This document shows, one piece after another, positions 19,016 to 29,500 of a stretch of DNA of 55,091 bases. The stretch is from Chlorokybus atmophyticus. Lineage: Eukaryota; Streptophyta; Chlorokybophyceae; Chlorokybales; Chlorokybaceae. The translations under genes were made by a program, and so were the position numbers. Position 1 is the stretch's first letter. Every line of letters starts with the position of its first letter. The stretch is from positions 230,471 to 285,561 of the forward strand of contig RHPI01002112.1 of NCBI GenBank assembly GCA_009103225.1. The letters are read 5' to 3'. The notes under the pieces were generated by a model. That model had not been told where the DNA came from and did not search any database. It saw nothing but the letters and a program-made list of their open reading frames with translations.

Positions 19016-19573
19016 GTGCCCGTCGTTGTTGGCTTTGTTGCTGCACAAGGGTCGCGCAAGAACAACGGTTCCATGCAGCTGCAGGTGTGCAGCATGGGTG
19101 CAAACGAGGACTGTGCATTGCATCGCGTGCCCGGTGGGGTCCAAGCCTTGACAGCAGAGGTGATGTTTGAAGAGTTTGAGGCTCTGGCGACAGCTAGGGG
19201 CCACCGAGTGCAGACTTGGAGCCTCGTCGAGCACGCCATTGCGCCACAGCTGCTTCTGAGGCTCGTAGACTTAGTCTCCAGCAGAAACGCTGAGTTGCAC
19301 ACAACGTTGCTGATTGACTTGGAGGCTAACCAGTTAGGCAGCGCAAGCATGGAGGATTTTTGGGATGTGCTGGCCCTTTACAGGCAACGGAGGTTGCGCT
19401 TTAAACCTCCGCTTGGGTGTGGAGGTCTTCATCCCACATCTCAAGCCCATGCCAACACCAACACGCATATCGATGTGGCAATTGTGGCAGGACAGCACAC
19501 TAGTTCTCTTTTCGGCAACGACAAGCTAACGCAGCTGCTCGGCTGGGTTCTTCTTCACCTCCAGCTTGGTTAG
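19016..19573 (+). CDS. Unrecognised open reading frame
   Basis: An open frame of about 185 codons. The middle portion (about residues 30-130) has a protein-like composition with alternating charged and hydrophobic residues, for example EVMFEEFEALATARGHRV and LLIDLEANQLGSASMEDFWD. I do not recognise the family. The frame runs into the left arm of the inverted repeat at 19532-19645, and its last 15 codons come from that arm, so the C-terminus is probably not genuine. It could be an exon of an older gene or the remnant of a mobile element. Confidence 0.3.
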   Translation: MPVVVGFVAAQGSRKNNGSMQLQVCSMGANEDCALHRVPGGVQALTAEVMFEEFEALATARGHRVQTWSLVEHAIAPQLLLRLVDLVSSRNAELHTTLLIDLEANQLGSASMEDFWDVLALYRQRRLRFKPPLGCGGLHPTSQAHANTNTHIDVAIVAGQHTSSLFGNDKLTQLLGWVLLHLQLG

Positions 19574-19796
19574 TCTCTGCTCCGCAACGTGAAGCAATGT
19601 TTCTGACATGGTTTGTCTCTTTTCGGCAACAACAAAATGCTTGTCAACCGATGGCAGCCCCAGTGGCTGCCCTCGATCGTATCGACAAGCACCTTGTTGC
19701 TGCCGAAAAGAGACAAACCATGTCAGAAACATTGCTTCACGTTGCGAGCAGAGACTAGCCAAGCTGGAGGTGAAGAAGGACCCAGTCGAGCAGCTG
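19532..19796. repeat. Long inverted repeat, about 114-bp arms, 38-bp loop
   Basis: Left arm 19532-19645 and right arm 19684-19796 are reverse complements with six substitutions and one single-base indel by eye (about 94% identity). All six substitutions are transitions. The 38-bp loop has its own small hairpin, GGCAGCC...GGCTGCC. A piece of the arm (TCTCTTTTCGGCAAC) also occurs as a direct copy just outside at 19504-19518. Transcribed, this would fold into a near-perfect long hairpin. Confidence 0.92.
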
Positions 19797-19961
19797 AAGT
19801 GCTATCACGACACCGATGACTTCTTGGTAGAACAATGTGTGGCTGCAGCTGTGGCTGACGCGCTTGAGCATGCACAAGTCGTTGTGAGTGCGCACCACAA
19901 GTGTTGCACACAGGAGAATCTGATGGACTTGTCTATAGTATGTACAACGAAGAAAGAGTGA
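19745..19961 (+). pseudogene. Coding-like fragment overlapping right arm of inverted repeat
   Basis: Downstream of the hairpin loop, one frame reads RLAKLEVKKDPVEQLKCYHD and then VEQCVAAAVADALEHAQVVV, which looks like helical protein sequence. Just upstream, the same strand in another frame reads EKRQTMSETLLHVA. The two join if the base missing from the right arm (present in the left arm) is restored conceptually, so the right arm carries a one-base frameshift. The left arm on the opposite strand keeps the unbroken frame. I do not recognise the protein. Confidence 0.35.
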
Positions 19962-20239
19962 TTGTGTTCATTGAATCTAAACAACATGGATACAGCTTGG
20001 GGACATGCGAGCTTCAACTCTCACAGCTACTGGCAGAACCTTTGCACCAAATAATCATCAAAGCATGGAGGAGCTGGAGGCTTAACACGCTTCAGCCTGG
20101 AGCAAATTGACGCAGAGAAATTGGTAAAATTATCGCACACCACCGGGCTGATCAACTACTTCACCAAACTTACTGCCCACACTATTGCTAGCACCCCTTA
20201 GTCATGCAAGCATGCATATGAACGCGCATTCACCTCCAC

Positions 20240-20480
20240 AACGGCCGTTGTTGTGTACAGGATATGCGCGAGACAATTGGCGACATGCATGACGTCACAA
20301 CAGCATAGCATACCAACCAGCATGCAAACACAGTCACATACACCACCACCGGGCTATATTGACTGCCTGTTTACCTACCACACTACCCTACTCTAGACCT
20401 CCCCGTTAGGCATGCATACATGCGTATTGTTGGTTGATTACCTGTGCAACACACGAGCAGCAGCGTCAACCACGGTAGTC
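20240..20480 (+). repeat. Interspersed repeat, copy A
   Basis: This segment matches the reverse complement of about 25100-25310: shared blocks include TGTACAGGATATGC, GACATGCATGAC, ACCACCGGGCTATA and CTAGACCTCCCCGTTAGGCA. Its right part (CACACACGAGCAGCAGCGTC) matches 25442-25461 in the same orientation. Alignment is patchy, so the copies are old or rearranged. Confidence 0.75.
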
Positions 20481-20515
20481 CAGGTGCAGCGTAACAGCAG
20501 CAGGCAGCATGCAGC

Positions 20516-20700
20516 ACACTCCCTCTCCCTCCCTCTCTCCCCCTCTCCCACAGTCTCCCTCCCTCTCTCCCTCTCCGTCTGTCCTTCCCCTGCTTCCCTA
20601 CTTCTTCGTCCCCCGCTCCGCCTGTTCTCTCTCCTCCGCCTCCCCCTCCTCCTCTTGCTGTCATTGTGCCGTCACTTCAACTGCAAACCCTTGTCGCCGC
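20516..20700. repeat. CT-rich low-complexity tract
   Basis: A strand-biased run of CCCTCTCC/CTCCCT words, followed by GCCCCTCTGCCCAGCC duplicated at about 20716-20741. A similar CT/CTC tract follows the related repeat at 25530-25670. Open frames crossing it are composition artefacts. Confidence 0.85.
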
Positions 20701-21084
20701 TGATCTGGCAAGGCCCCTCTGCCCAGCCCCTCTGCCCAGCCTCTCGTTCTGCAGGCTGGCATGCAGTGTTGCACTGTGGCACGAGGGCACTGCACTGTGT
20801 AGCGCTGGCGGTTGGGTGGTGCTGGTGGGGTTGGGTGGTGGGGTTGGACGGCTGTGTTCTTAGCACGGGCAGGCTGCGTTACCAAGCAGCCTGCTCCCCG
20901 CGCACGTTGTCTGGTCCCGCTGACGTGGTGTCTGCGATGGTCGCCTTTGCGCGCCGGTGTTTCTGCAAAGCAAGGTACAGGTGTGTATGCGTGAACAAGC
21001 GCATGCGTGCACGTGTCTCTGCATCAATGATGTAATTTTTTTATGCCGTGATGACATGTTGCAGTGTGGCAACATCAATAATAT

Positions 21085-22100
21085 ATTGGTTGCAGGGAAA
21101 ATGGCAACAGCGTGTTGGGCATCAGGCAGGATGCGCTGCAGCACGGTGCCCTAAATGCGCACATGGAAGACAGCGGCAGTTGGCATGTCTCTCAGTACGC
21201 ACGGCAGCAGCGGGAGCAGAAGTTGCTAGAAGCAGCGACGACGACGTGTGTCATCTTGTTGCACTGCCAGCAAAATGAATCAACTTCTCAGGCGCAAAAT
21301 TTCACCTCGAGCTCATACGACATGCGCAGCAAGGTGGGCTTGTCAAAGAAGGCAGGTAATCTCTACCGGTCATGCTTCACACACAGGCAAGTAAACAGTA
21401 CTTGACAGGCAAGCACTAGCTCAACCACAAGCCTGCAGGCTCAAGTGCGCTAAGAGTGAGACGATCGAAATGTAAAGTTTTCTGCGTACTTATGTGGACA
21501 AACTTGCGGCCTGCGGTGCATGTAAACGCGGGGTTGCTTTGAGGAACGATAGCAGTGTGAAGCGCGTTTCCTCAATCAACCTAGCCAACAAGCTGCAGTA
21601 GTCGTCTGACTGTGCAGGTTCTGGAGAAACACGTCAGTATTGAAGTTGTTCATCTGCATCTGCACTCAATACTGAGACACCTCATGCAACTCCAGCTGCA
21701 AACCCCCGACCAAGAAACGCAAAGTGAGAGTCAAGCCAAAGACAGCGGAATGGCTGACCCATGAAGATGTGCGCATTCGCCAAGCAGAGATAGAAGAAGA
21801 CAGGAGACGAAAAGCAGCAGCGATTCAGCAAAGAAAGGCGTCAAGGATAGCAGAGAAGAGGCGCAAGCAAGCAGAGGCAACACAACGGGCTGAACAGGCA
21901 GCAACAAAGAAGTAGGATGGTATGGATATTAGAGGTTGTTCAGTACGAGCTTAAGCTATCACTGAAGCAAGCACCCACAGGGTTCGTGAGGCACTACACT
22001 TGAGGCTATGTCTTCTTCTCACCGAAGAACGTTGGAGGTCAGCTCGTCGTGCACGGCATGCAGCTCCGTGGTGCTGTAGCTTGACGCTCCAGTACGGTCC
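21085..22100. pseudogene. Scrambled, degraded pieces of Moco sulfurase gene
   Basis: About 21092-21357 on the + strand matches exon 3 of the downstream Moco sulfurase (28946-28674 on the - strand): GTGTTGGGCATCAGGCAGG, GAAGACAGCGGCA and AAGGTGGGCTTG are shared, with internal gaps and substitutions that break the frame. About 21500-21640 and 21985-22095 match exon 2 in the opposite relative orientation (ACAAACTTGC, TCCTCAAYCAACCTAGCC, GAACGTTGGAGG). The order and orientation no longer make a gene, so this is a rearranged partial duplicate, not an expressed copy. Confidence 0.8.
21724..21915 (+). CDS. Small charged coiled-coil-like ORF, unrecognised
   Basis: A 63-codon open frame very rich in Lys, Arg, Glu, Ala and Gln, with a heptad-like pattern, for example EDRRRKAAAIQQRKASRIAE, ending at TAG. 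It lies between two Moco sulfurase-derived fragments. Such tails occur at the ends of many transposon proteins, but nothing here identifies one. It may be a remnant exon. Confidence 0.25.
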   Translation: MRVKPKTAEWLTHEDVRIRQAEIEEDRRRKAAAIQQRKASRIAEKRRKQAEATQRAEQAATKK

Positions 22101-22204
22101 AGTGAGTGTAAACAAGTCACTGCGCGCTTTGTTATCAAAACTCGCATCTATCAACTACGAGTTCCAATGTATACAACTCTGGCTTTACTCAGCCCAAGTT
22201 GTAC

Positions 22205-22256
22205 GCATTGGCTTGTGCAACTCTGGCTGCAGTCAAGCCAGAGTTGTACAAGCCAT
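22205..22256. repeat. Hairpin with about 20-bp arms
   Basis: TGGCTTGTGCAACTCTGGCT and AGCCAGAGTTGTACAAGCCA form a 20-bp stem with one mismatch around a short loop. Another ACAACTCTGGCTTT copy lies just upstream near 22170. It sits in non-coding sequence and no flanking duplication is obvious. Confidence 0.85.
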
Positions 22257-22458
22257 AGCACGAAACCAATAAACACTGACTACCTTACCAATCTGCATGC
22301 ATGCGATATACGTGCAGCAAACTACTTCAGCCGTTGCAATGCCATGAACATTGAAGGGACTTTGCTATTGGTGCACTACAGCAAGCCAAACATCTGCAGT
22401 ACATAACGTGTTACCAACACACTGTACTACTTCCACACAGGAAGTAGTAAGACACAGC

Positions 22459-24170
22459 CTAATGGTCCACTTTGTAAACATCAAGGTTGCACACGATGTC
22501 AAAGAACCTTGCTAGTGACATGGACAGTTGTGCCTTGCATGCAACCAAGTTGTGGTTACCTCTCAGCGACATTAGACTTCCCCAGTTCCCTCGCAATCCA
22601 ATCATTCCTTCGCAGGAGCTGTTGAAAACACAAAGTGCCGCAGCAATCCATGGGCGCAGAGGCGTGTTGCGCACTGCCACGCCACAGTTCCGCTCATCGT
22701 TGTCACTGAATTCCATAGCCACTGAACCACCGTTGTCACAGTAGTCCGCTGCGTCCTGCCAGTACAGCCAGCGAGCTGCATGAACCAACTCCAAGCTGGG
22801 GTCTTTCAACGCCTGTGGGGGCAGAAGTCCAGTGAATGGAGTGTAGGTGCCGCCGGTGAAGCATGCTAGGCTTTTGAGGTGGGTGCAATCTTCGATGCAC
22901 TGTAGGCCCAAGTCGTCTGCATCGCTATATATTTGTATATATTCGTCATGGTCCGGAAGTGCGGGCGCACAATGCACGTTCCAAATGTGTTCCATGGCAG
23001 GCCACTCATCTCTGTTGTCAACAGTATGCAACACCAAAGTCAACTCATCAGTGGTTGGCAACGAGTGCAGAACGCAGGTAGCGATTGTCCTCTGCGTCTT
23101 CGTCTAGTTGTGAAGACAGCACCAATGTCAGTGATTTAAGAACTCGGGCCGTTGTTGGGATGCTGATTTGAACCTCGCCTGGGCATATTGGCAATCCCAC
23201 CGTCAAGTTAGTCACCTTGGGTGAACTGTCCACGACCTTCTCAATGCATTCAAGGGGGCTGTCCCCAGAAAGCAGCAGTGTGCAGGTGCGTAGTTTCTCC
23301 ATCTTGGGAGCTTCGCCCCAACGCTCAAAGGCCCTCGAAGCACGAGACTGGTAAGCGTGCACAGCTGCCAATCGTTGAAAGATACTGTGACCACTGACTT
23401 CCTCTTCCTTGCTTCCACAACCAGTTGCTGGAGGGAGCGTGGCACATAAACTGATACTGTGCACTGCTGGTCATCTTGTAACCTGGTCGGCGGCTTCAGC
23501 TGCAGGGTGAAAGCCTCCAGTGCTGTGGTACAATACAGGGGCAGCAGGCCTTTTCGCCAATTAGCAGTACCACTGATAACTTGAGCTGACGCATACCGAA
23601 AACATTAAACTCATTGAACTCACTGCCCGATAGACCTGTCCACGAACACGACCACCATCATGCAACGACAAGAGTGGGTGCAAACAAGTTGAAGTTGCAT
23701 CTGGTAAGCAAGACACCTGCTGACCTTCTTGCCCAAGGGGTGTTCAATCACAATGCGCTGAACGACTGGTATCAGGTTGGCTTTGGCTTGGCAAAACTGC
23801 TCCAGGGCTTGCACGTCAGACAGGCGAAGATACTTCCAGAACCGCATGTATTTGGCAATGATGTCATGCATGCCCTTGGACACACAGCACAGCTGCATGG
23901 CATGGCATGGCCCTGCAGTCATTGTCAGAGCTAAGATGTGCTACCACTGCCTGCTGCCTGCTGAAATCACTTGCATGCTTGGCTTACTCACTGCTCAGCA
24001 CTTTCTGCATTCCCAATCGCAGCATAAAGCACCAACTGCTTGACAGGTTCCAGAACAAAGCTACTGACGGCAACATATGCGGCACGCTCGCCAATGCTGC
24101 TTGGGAATTTGCAAGGGTCAACACGCGAGTTCCAGGCAGAGCTTATATGAAGAGGCATTGCGTCAAGCAC
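22459..24170 (-). pseudogene. F-box/LRR-like gene with shifted frames
   Basis: Right to left on the - strand: one open stretch (24170-23988) reads SIGERAAYVAVSSFVLEPVK. The next (23922-23700) reads LCCVSKGMHDIIAKYMRFWK and LRLSDVQALEQFC, resembling an F-box-type region. About 23445-23340 then gives LTSLVLRG-like leucine-rich text, and 23340-23050 continues as LRTCTLLLSGDSPLECIEKV in a different frame. A further one-base shift near 23050 leads into the 200-codon frame that ends in TAA at 22459. No GT-AG pair bridges the two shifts that I can see. It is either a decaying F-box/LRR protein gene or a real gene hit by single-base assembly errors. The assignment rests on pattern only. Confidence 0.45.
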
Positions 24171-24227
24171 ATGCTTGCAGGTGCATACCTGTGTTCCGAT
24201 GTTTTGTCGCTGGGAATCGCTTGCCGG

Positions 24228-24506
24228 TTATGAGAGGGGCGCAAATGACGCTGCATGTTGCCGAAGTTCACGCCAAACGCCCTTGCTGGCAGTCTGCCGC
24301 ACATGGGCAACAAGCCACTCCTGGCATGCTTGAGGATTCGTCCTGAGGCATAGCACTAGTGCAGCTGCGGTACCTGCCTTGCCCGTAGCTTTCCTAGCAG
24401 CCCACCGGAACGCCTGACAACTTTGCTTGATGGGTTTTGCGGGCCCCTCTTGCGTCGACACAGATGCCGCGTGGAGACCTCCGCCACAGCCTTCGCACTG
24501 AGTCAC
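24228..24506 (-). CDS. Unrecognised ORF upstream of F-box/LRR-like gene
   Basis: A 92-codon frame containing FRWAARKATGKAGTAAALVL and LRTNPQACQEWLVAHVRQTA, which looks more like protein than the competing frames. It lies directly upstream of the F-box/LRR-like gene on the same strand and could be its first exon, but I could not find a convincing donor and phase. Function unknown. Confidence 0.25.
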   Translation of the reverse strand: MTQCEGCGGGLHAASVSTQEGPAKPIKQSCQAFRWAARKATGKAGTAAALVLCLRTNPQACQEWLVAHVRQTASKGVWRELRQHAASFAPLS

Positions 24507-24699
24507 CGCTAACAGCGGTCTGAAACCAGCTCAACCGAAATGCTTTGCAGTTGTCGCACCAATGTTGGTGTCTTCACTTGTTTCAGCACTGGCGTAGGGT
24601 AGTGCCCGTGCATGTTATGTAACAGATGTTGAGAGGTGTGAACTGTGGCAAACACAGTGTACATGCAATGCGGTTTGCAATGTCTCACACATGAAACAT

Positions 24700-25700
24700 G
24701 CATAACACATGAAACATGCTTAACACATGCAACAAGCATGATTAGTACACAGCATGCAGCCATCACTAGCACGTTTACCACCTAGCTCATCTACTCTACC
24801 TAAGCTACTACCAACACCACCACCTCGTTGGACATGCAAGCAATTATCATCACCTACCCACACAAGCCGCTGATGGACATACAAGTTGCCCCCTCTTATT
24901 GTAGTTGAGTGCTTCGCTATGTGGTCTTGAGTGCGGTGCATGTGTGCGTGCATCTGTTCTATTGGAATGCCTATACAATGTGGCGTGCAATGGCGCATGC
25001 AGTTGACATGCAAGAGTGTGATTAGCACAGAGCTGAGCTGGTGGCGGGAAGGGGAGTCGTTATCCTTGCTGCTATAGCTGCCGTTGTCAACGCCAACTAA
25101 CAGAGCCCGTGTGGGCAGGTAATGCACTACTATTACGCATGTATGCATGCCTAACGGGGAGGTCTAGACTAGTGTAGTGTAGTGAGGTTGGATTAAACAG
25201 TGTGTATAGCCCGGTGGTTGTGTTACAATGTGCTTGCATGCTGTTTGGCATGCTGTGAGTGATGTCATGCATGTCTACAACGACTACTGGCAGCATATCC
25301 TGTACACAGCATGTAAGCCAACATCATCATCAGCGTGTTTACCACCGGGCTCCTCCTACTCTACCTCCACTACCACTAACACCGTGTTGGTGCCTAACAT
25401 CCCGTTAGACATGCAAAGCATGCAATGCTCATTGCATGCACCACACACGAGCAGCAGCGTCAGCAAATGCAATCACGGGCTGTAGCGGAGCAGAAGCAGC
25501 AGCATGCAGCGTGTGAATGTGTCCCTCCTCCTCACACCCCTCTGCCTCCCTCTCCAGGCCCAGACCCTCTCTCTCATGCTCTTCCTCCTCCTCCTCCTCC
25601 TCTTACTCCACCGTTGCAGATGTTGTTACCCTTGCCGCTGTTCGTTCGTTCGTCTGGTAGGGCCCCTCTGCCCCGCCCCCGGGGATACAAAGTTTGTATG
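24700..25700. repeat. Cluster of interspersed repeat copies with CT tract
   Basis: 25090-25310 carries, on the - strand, the repeat seen on the + strand at 20240-20480. 25300-25465 carries the right part of that repeat on the + strand. 24740-24850 holds a shorter related piece (CACGTTTACCACC..CTACTCTACCT). 25216-25306 also matches 53082-53165 in the 5' flank of the Harbinger transposase. A CTCCTCCTC tract at 25530-25620 follows. No gene is seen here. Confidence 0.7.
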
Positions 25701-26567
25701 TGTAGTGTAGCGACGGCGTGCGTGTGTATGAGGCATGGTAGCAGCACTGACAGCTCAACGCTTGCATGTCTATGTAGTACCGGGTTGTGCTTGATTCATC
25801 CCATGCACTCGACGCTTTCGCGTACTTGCATTTTCTCTACTACAATAAGCATGCAATGCTGCAGCTGTTCAAGATGTCACTTCCGCGTAATGCATTGTGC
25901 AGTCTGGTAGCTTGAGCACTTGGAGCCGGCAGTACAATGCTGTGCAAGCTGTTCACGAACGTACCAACTAAGCTGGTGTAGTCGTTGGGCTGCACGTGTA
26001 TAAGTGTACATTGTAGTAAAAGATCACGGTAGTCGCATTGGTCGGGAGCTGCATTGAACTTCAACGGGCGGAAAAACATGTAGTGGTTGCTTTCTCAGAT
26101 GTTGCACAAAGCCACCTGCTGCACAACCTGCCCGTGACAGTAACCATGATGATGAGCAGCACTGGAACAAGCTACCAACTCACAACGATAGCTGCAGGCC
26201 GGAGTACCGCGCAAGTTCTGCGTACAACAGCAATGGCACTCAATTGTCGAGCACCGTGCTCAACGTGACATCTGTGGAGTTGCAGATGTAGCTTGCCTCC
26301 AATTGCCAATGGGTACTGAAGTTGAGACATGTATGGCAATCCTTTCATGTACATATCATATCTCTAGAATGTACAGGGCTACAACATGCTTGAAGTAACT
26401 AGCTATATCACATGACTTAAGCCTACCTACATAACCACAGCATTCTGGTCACAGCAATATGGCTGTACAACCAACCAGATATGTACACTACAGAACTTAT
26501 GCTGTTAGTTATGATTTCCCCTGTTCTGCACCCAATCCCCACCCATGCTAACTCACCAGCCAGAATG
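25701..26567. other. Spacer downstream of Moco sulfurase, nothing firm
   Basis: Only short open frames. A - strand frame at 26079-25840 has protein-like text (CDYRDLLLQCTLIHVQPNDY) that I do not recognise and cannot connect to other exons. The 3' untranslated region of the Moco sulfurase gene should lie at the right end. Confidence 0.4.
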
Positions 26568-29500
26568 TCACCTCAGCTCAGCTGCCCTGGAACTTGCCGG
26601 TGCCTCTCTGTGTTCCAACACGGGTGTGGCCTTGTCTCCTACACGCAACACCACAGGCTCTGCAGCGTGATCATCTAAGACAGCAGACAACAGCACGCCA
26701 AAGTTGATTCGCCCTGCGTGGCGCCGGAACGACGCAAGCGCCAGCAAAGGCTGCCCTGCAGTGGACCGCATGCCTGTCTGTTGATCAATATTAATCATCG
26801 AGCACCTCCCGCATGGTCCCGTCACAGTTAGAGTCACACCACCCATGTTGATTGCCGTCCAAGCATCCTCTTGGAAGGCGTGTCCGCCATGGATAATGAA
26901 GTTCGGGCGGTAGCGTTGGGCAGACACGTGCAAAGCCTTGTCTGATATCTTCACATTGACTGCGTCCACACTTGCCGTGCAGACAGCTAAGACCTGCCCT
27001 TCATTGGAAAACGAAAGAATTTGTTGCCGCTTGGACAAGGCAGCAGCAGGCTTGATGCTTCTCACAGCTCGTGATGCAACGCCTTGCCGCACTAGACTGC
27101 AACGCACACCCACGGCAGCAGAGAACCAATCCGACACCTGCACGAAACAGTCACGCACGACAAACCATTATACATCTTTCGTAGAATCTTACACTCAGCA
27201 AGGCATACCTCAGAGCCGTATGCCCGGCCCGTTACGCACTCGCCGCATACGCTCAGGTGAGTGCGGGGACAATGTGAGGCTTCTTCATCTAAGGGAATTG
27301 ACAGCTCTTTGGCCATGCAAGGTGAGGTGACAATCAGCCGTCTGGATGCCAAGTCAACCACCGGTGTAATGGCCGTCAGCCGCGTGTATCGCTTCTGCGT
27401 CAATGCTGCTCCAGTAGAGTCCACAACAACCCATTCGCGGTCAAAGAGAAGACCGCTGCGGCCCATTGGCCAGCTCTGGACTGCATTACCGCCGCATGAC
27501 TTGATGGGGTACACTAACAAACCAGCCAGAGAGCATGTGCTGCGCTCAACTGCCGATGATGTCTGATTAACCTCCTTGCCTTCAGCGCTGCGCTGAACAA
27601 AATAGTCTTCGACCATCACGATGAAAGCATCGACGTCTTCGAAGGAAGATATGTAGCCGAGCGACACGCGCACGGCTCCAGAGGGTTTGCCATCGATGAC
27701 GTCTCTGTCATCCCAGCAGACATGTCCGCCTTCATGGTTTGCACGCATATCCTCCGGCGACAGCCCCAGCCACTTGCAGCACGCTCCTGGGTTGCAGAAG
27801 CAGCCTGTGCGAAGCTGTATCCGGTGCAGCGACGCCAGCTGTTCCACCTCTCGATAACCGACCACACTTCCGTCTGCGCGAAGTATGCTGAGGGCCAGCA
27901 CAGGTCCTTGAGCGTGCGGCGCCGAGTGGTGGTTGCCGTACAGCTGCACGACTGGCCTTTTGTTGTAGTGCCGCAAGCTGCTGAGACGGCACGCAGCGTA
28001 GCGCGTCAAGGAGCCTGTGTGCTGCTCAATCGCGCGCATTCCCAGCTTGTTCAGCCTGGCGAAACCGTGCCGTATTGCCAATATTGACAGATACGGCACT
28101 GTTCCATCTTCCAGCCTTTCATGAGCCTGTGCATGTTCAAAAGTCAGAAGCTCTGACCTTTGTATCTTGTCGCTGTACAAACATCAGTGTAACACTTGCT
28201 TGTACAAATTCTAATATCAGTGTAGTCATGCACAGCATGCGTGCACCCATTGTTGATTCCCATTGCTTAGTGTTCTGCACACTACAACTGAGTTGATCGT
28301 CTGCCTCTCTCAGAAACGCATGCGCCAGGTGTGTGAAGCTGTGAATTTGGCAGTGCTTACTTGTTGACGGAACTTGACATAGTCCTGCTCGGCCAGCGAC
28401 ACCTCTACAGTGCCACCTCCAAAATACGACTTGTGGAGGTGCTGCAAGGCGTCGTTCTTTACCAGCAGGGCACCCAGTCCAGTCGGGTACCCAAACAGCT
28501 TGTAGAAGGACAGGGCAACAAAGTCCGGCTGCACGGCTGCCAAGTCCAGTGGAGATGTCGTGCATGCCTTTGCCGCATCTAAAAGAACCAGCCAACGACC
28601 CCTGAGAAGGATGAATTATCAGCGCAACCCTCATGACCACAATCAACAGTAAAGCATGACTAGTCGACTTTACCTGCCTTCTTTGTCAAGCCCACCTTGC
28701 TGTGCATGTTGTATGAGCTCAACGTCAAACTTTGCCCCTGAGAAGTTGCATTCCGCTGGCATGGCAAAGAGGTGACACGCTGCACCGTCGCTGCTTGTGA
28801 CGATGTCTACTTGCCCCCGCTGCTGCCGTGTGTACTGAGAGACATGCCAAATGCCGCTGTCTTCCCTGTGCACATCTACAGCATAACTTGTGGCGCCATG
28901 CTGCAGCGCAACCTGCCTGATGCCCAACACGCTGTTGTGATTCTCCCTGTAACACAACACACAATGGTCATTGGTTGCCAATCTGCAACAAGTCATCATG
29001 GCGTCTTGCTGACCTTGAGATACACCAATCACGTAGTGCACAAGCAAGTTAGTAGTACGCAAGCCTGAGCTGAAACAAAGACATGCAAGCTCGAGTGCAT
29101 AAAGGGATAGACTCAACTTGTGACTGATGCTCACCTTGTGTAGACAAACTTGCTGCCTGTGGTCCAGCTAAACTGCTCAGCGACCAGCTTGAGAGCCGCA
29201 GTGGCACCAGCGCAGAACACGCACGTGTAATCATTCGAACTTACGTTGAAAAACAATAGCACCTTGGCACGCGCTTCCTCAACCAACCTAGCCGACAAGC
29301 TGCCATTGTCGTTCTGACTGTGCGGGTTCCCGAGAACGTTGGAGGCCAGCTCGTCGTGCACAGCATGCAGCTGCGTAGCGCTATAGAGCGTCGCTCCAGC
29401 ATGGTCCAAGTAAGTGACGCCTAACCACAACAAACAGCCTGATGAGCCAATACCCAAGGTTGGGGACAATTCGACTTAAAACCGCTATAAGCTCTCCTGC

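Noticed and set aside
20412-21035. 207-codon Ser/Leu/Pro-rich frame on the + strand
   Set aside because: Driven by the CT-rich tract and following GC-rich repeats; no protein-like pattern outside them.
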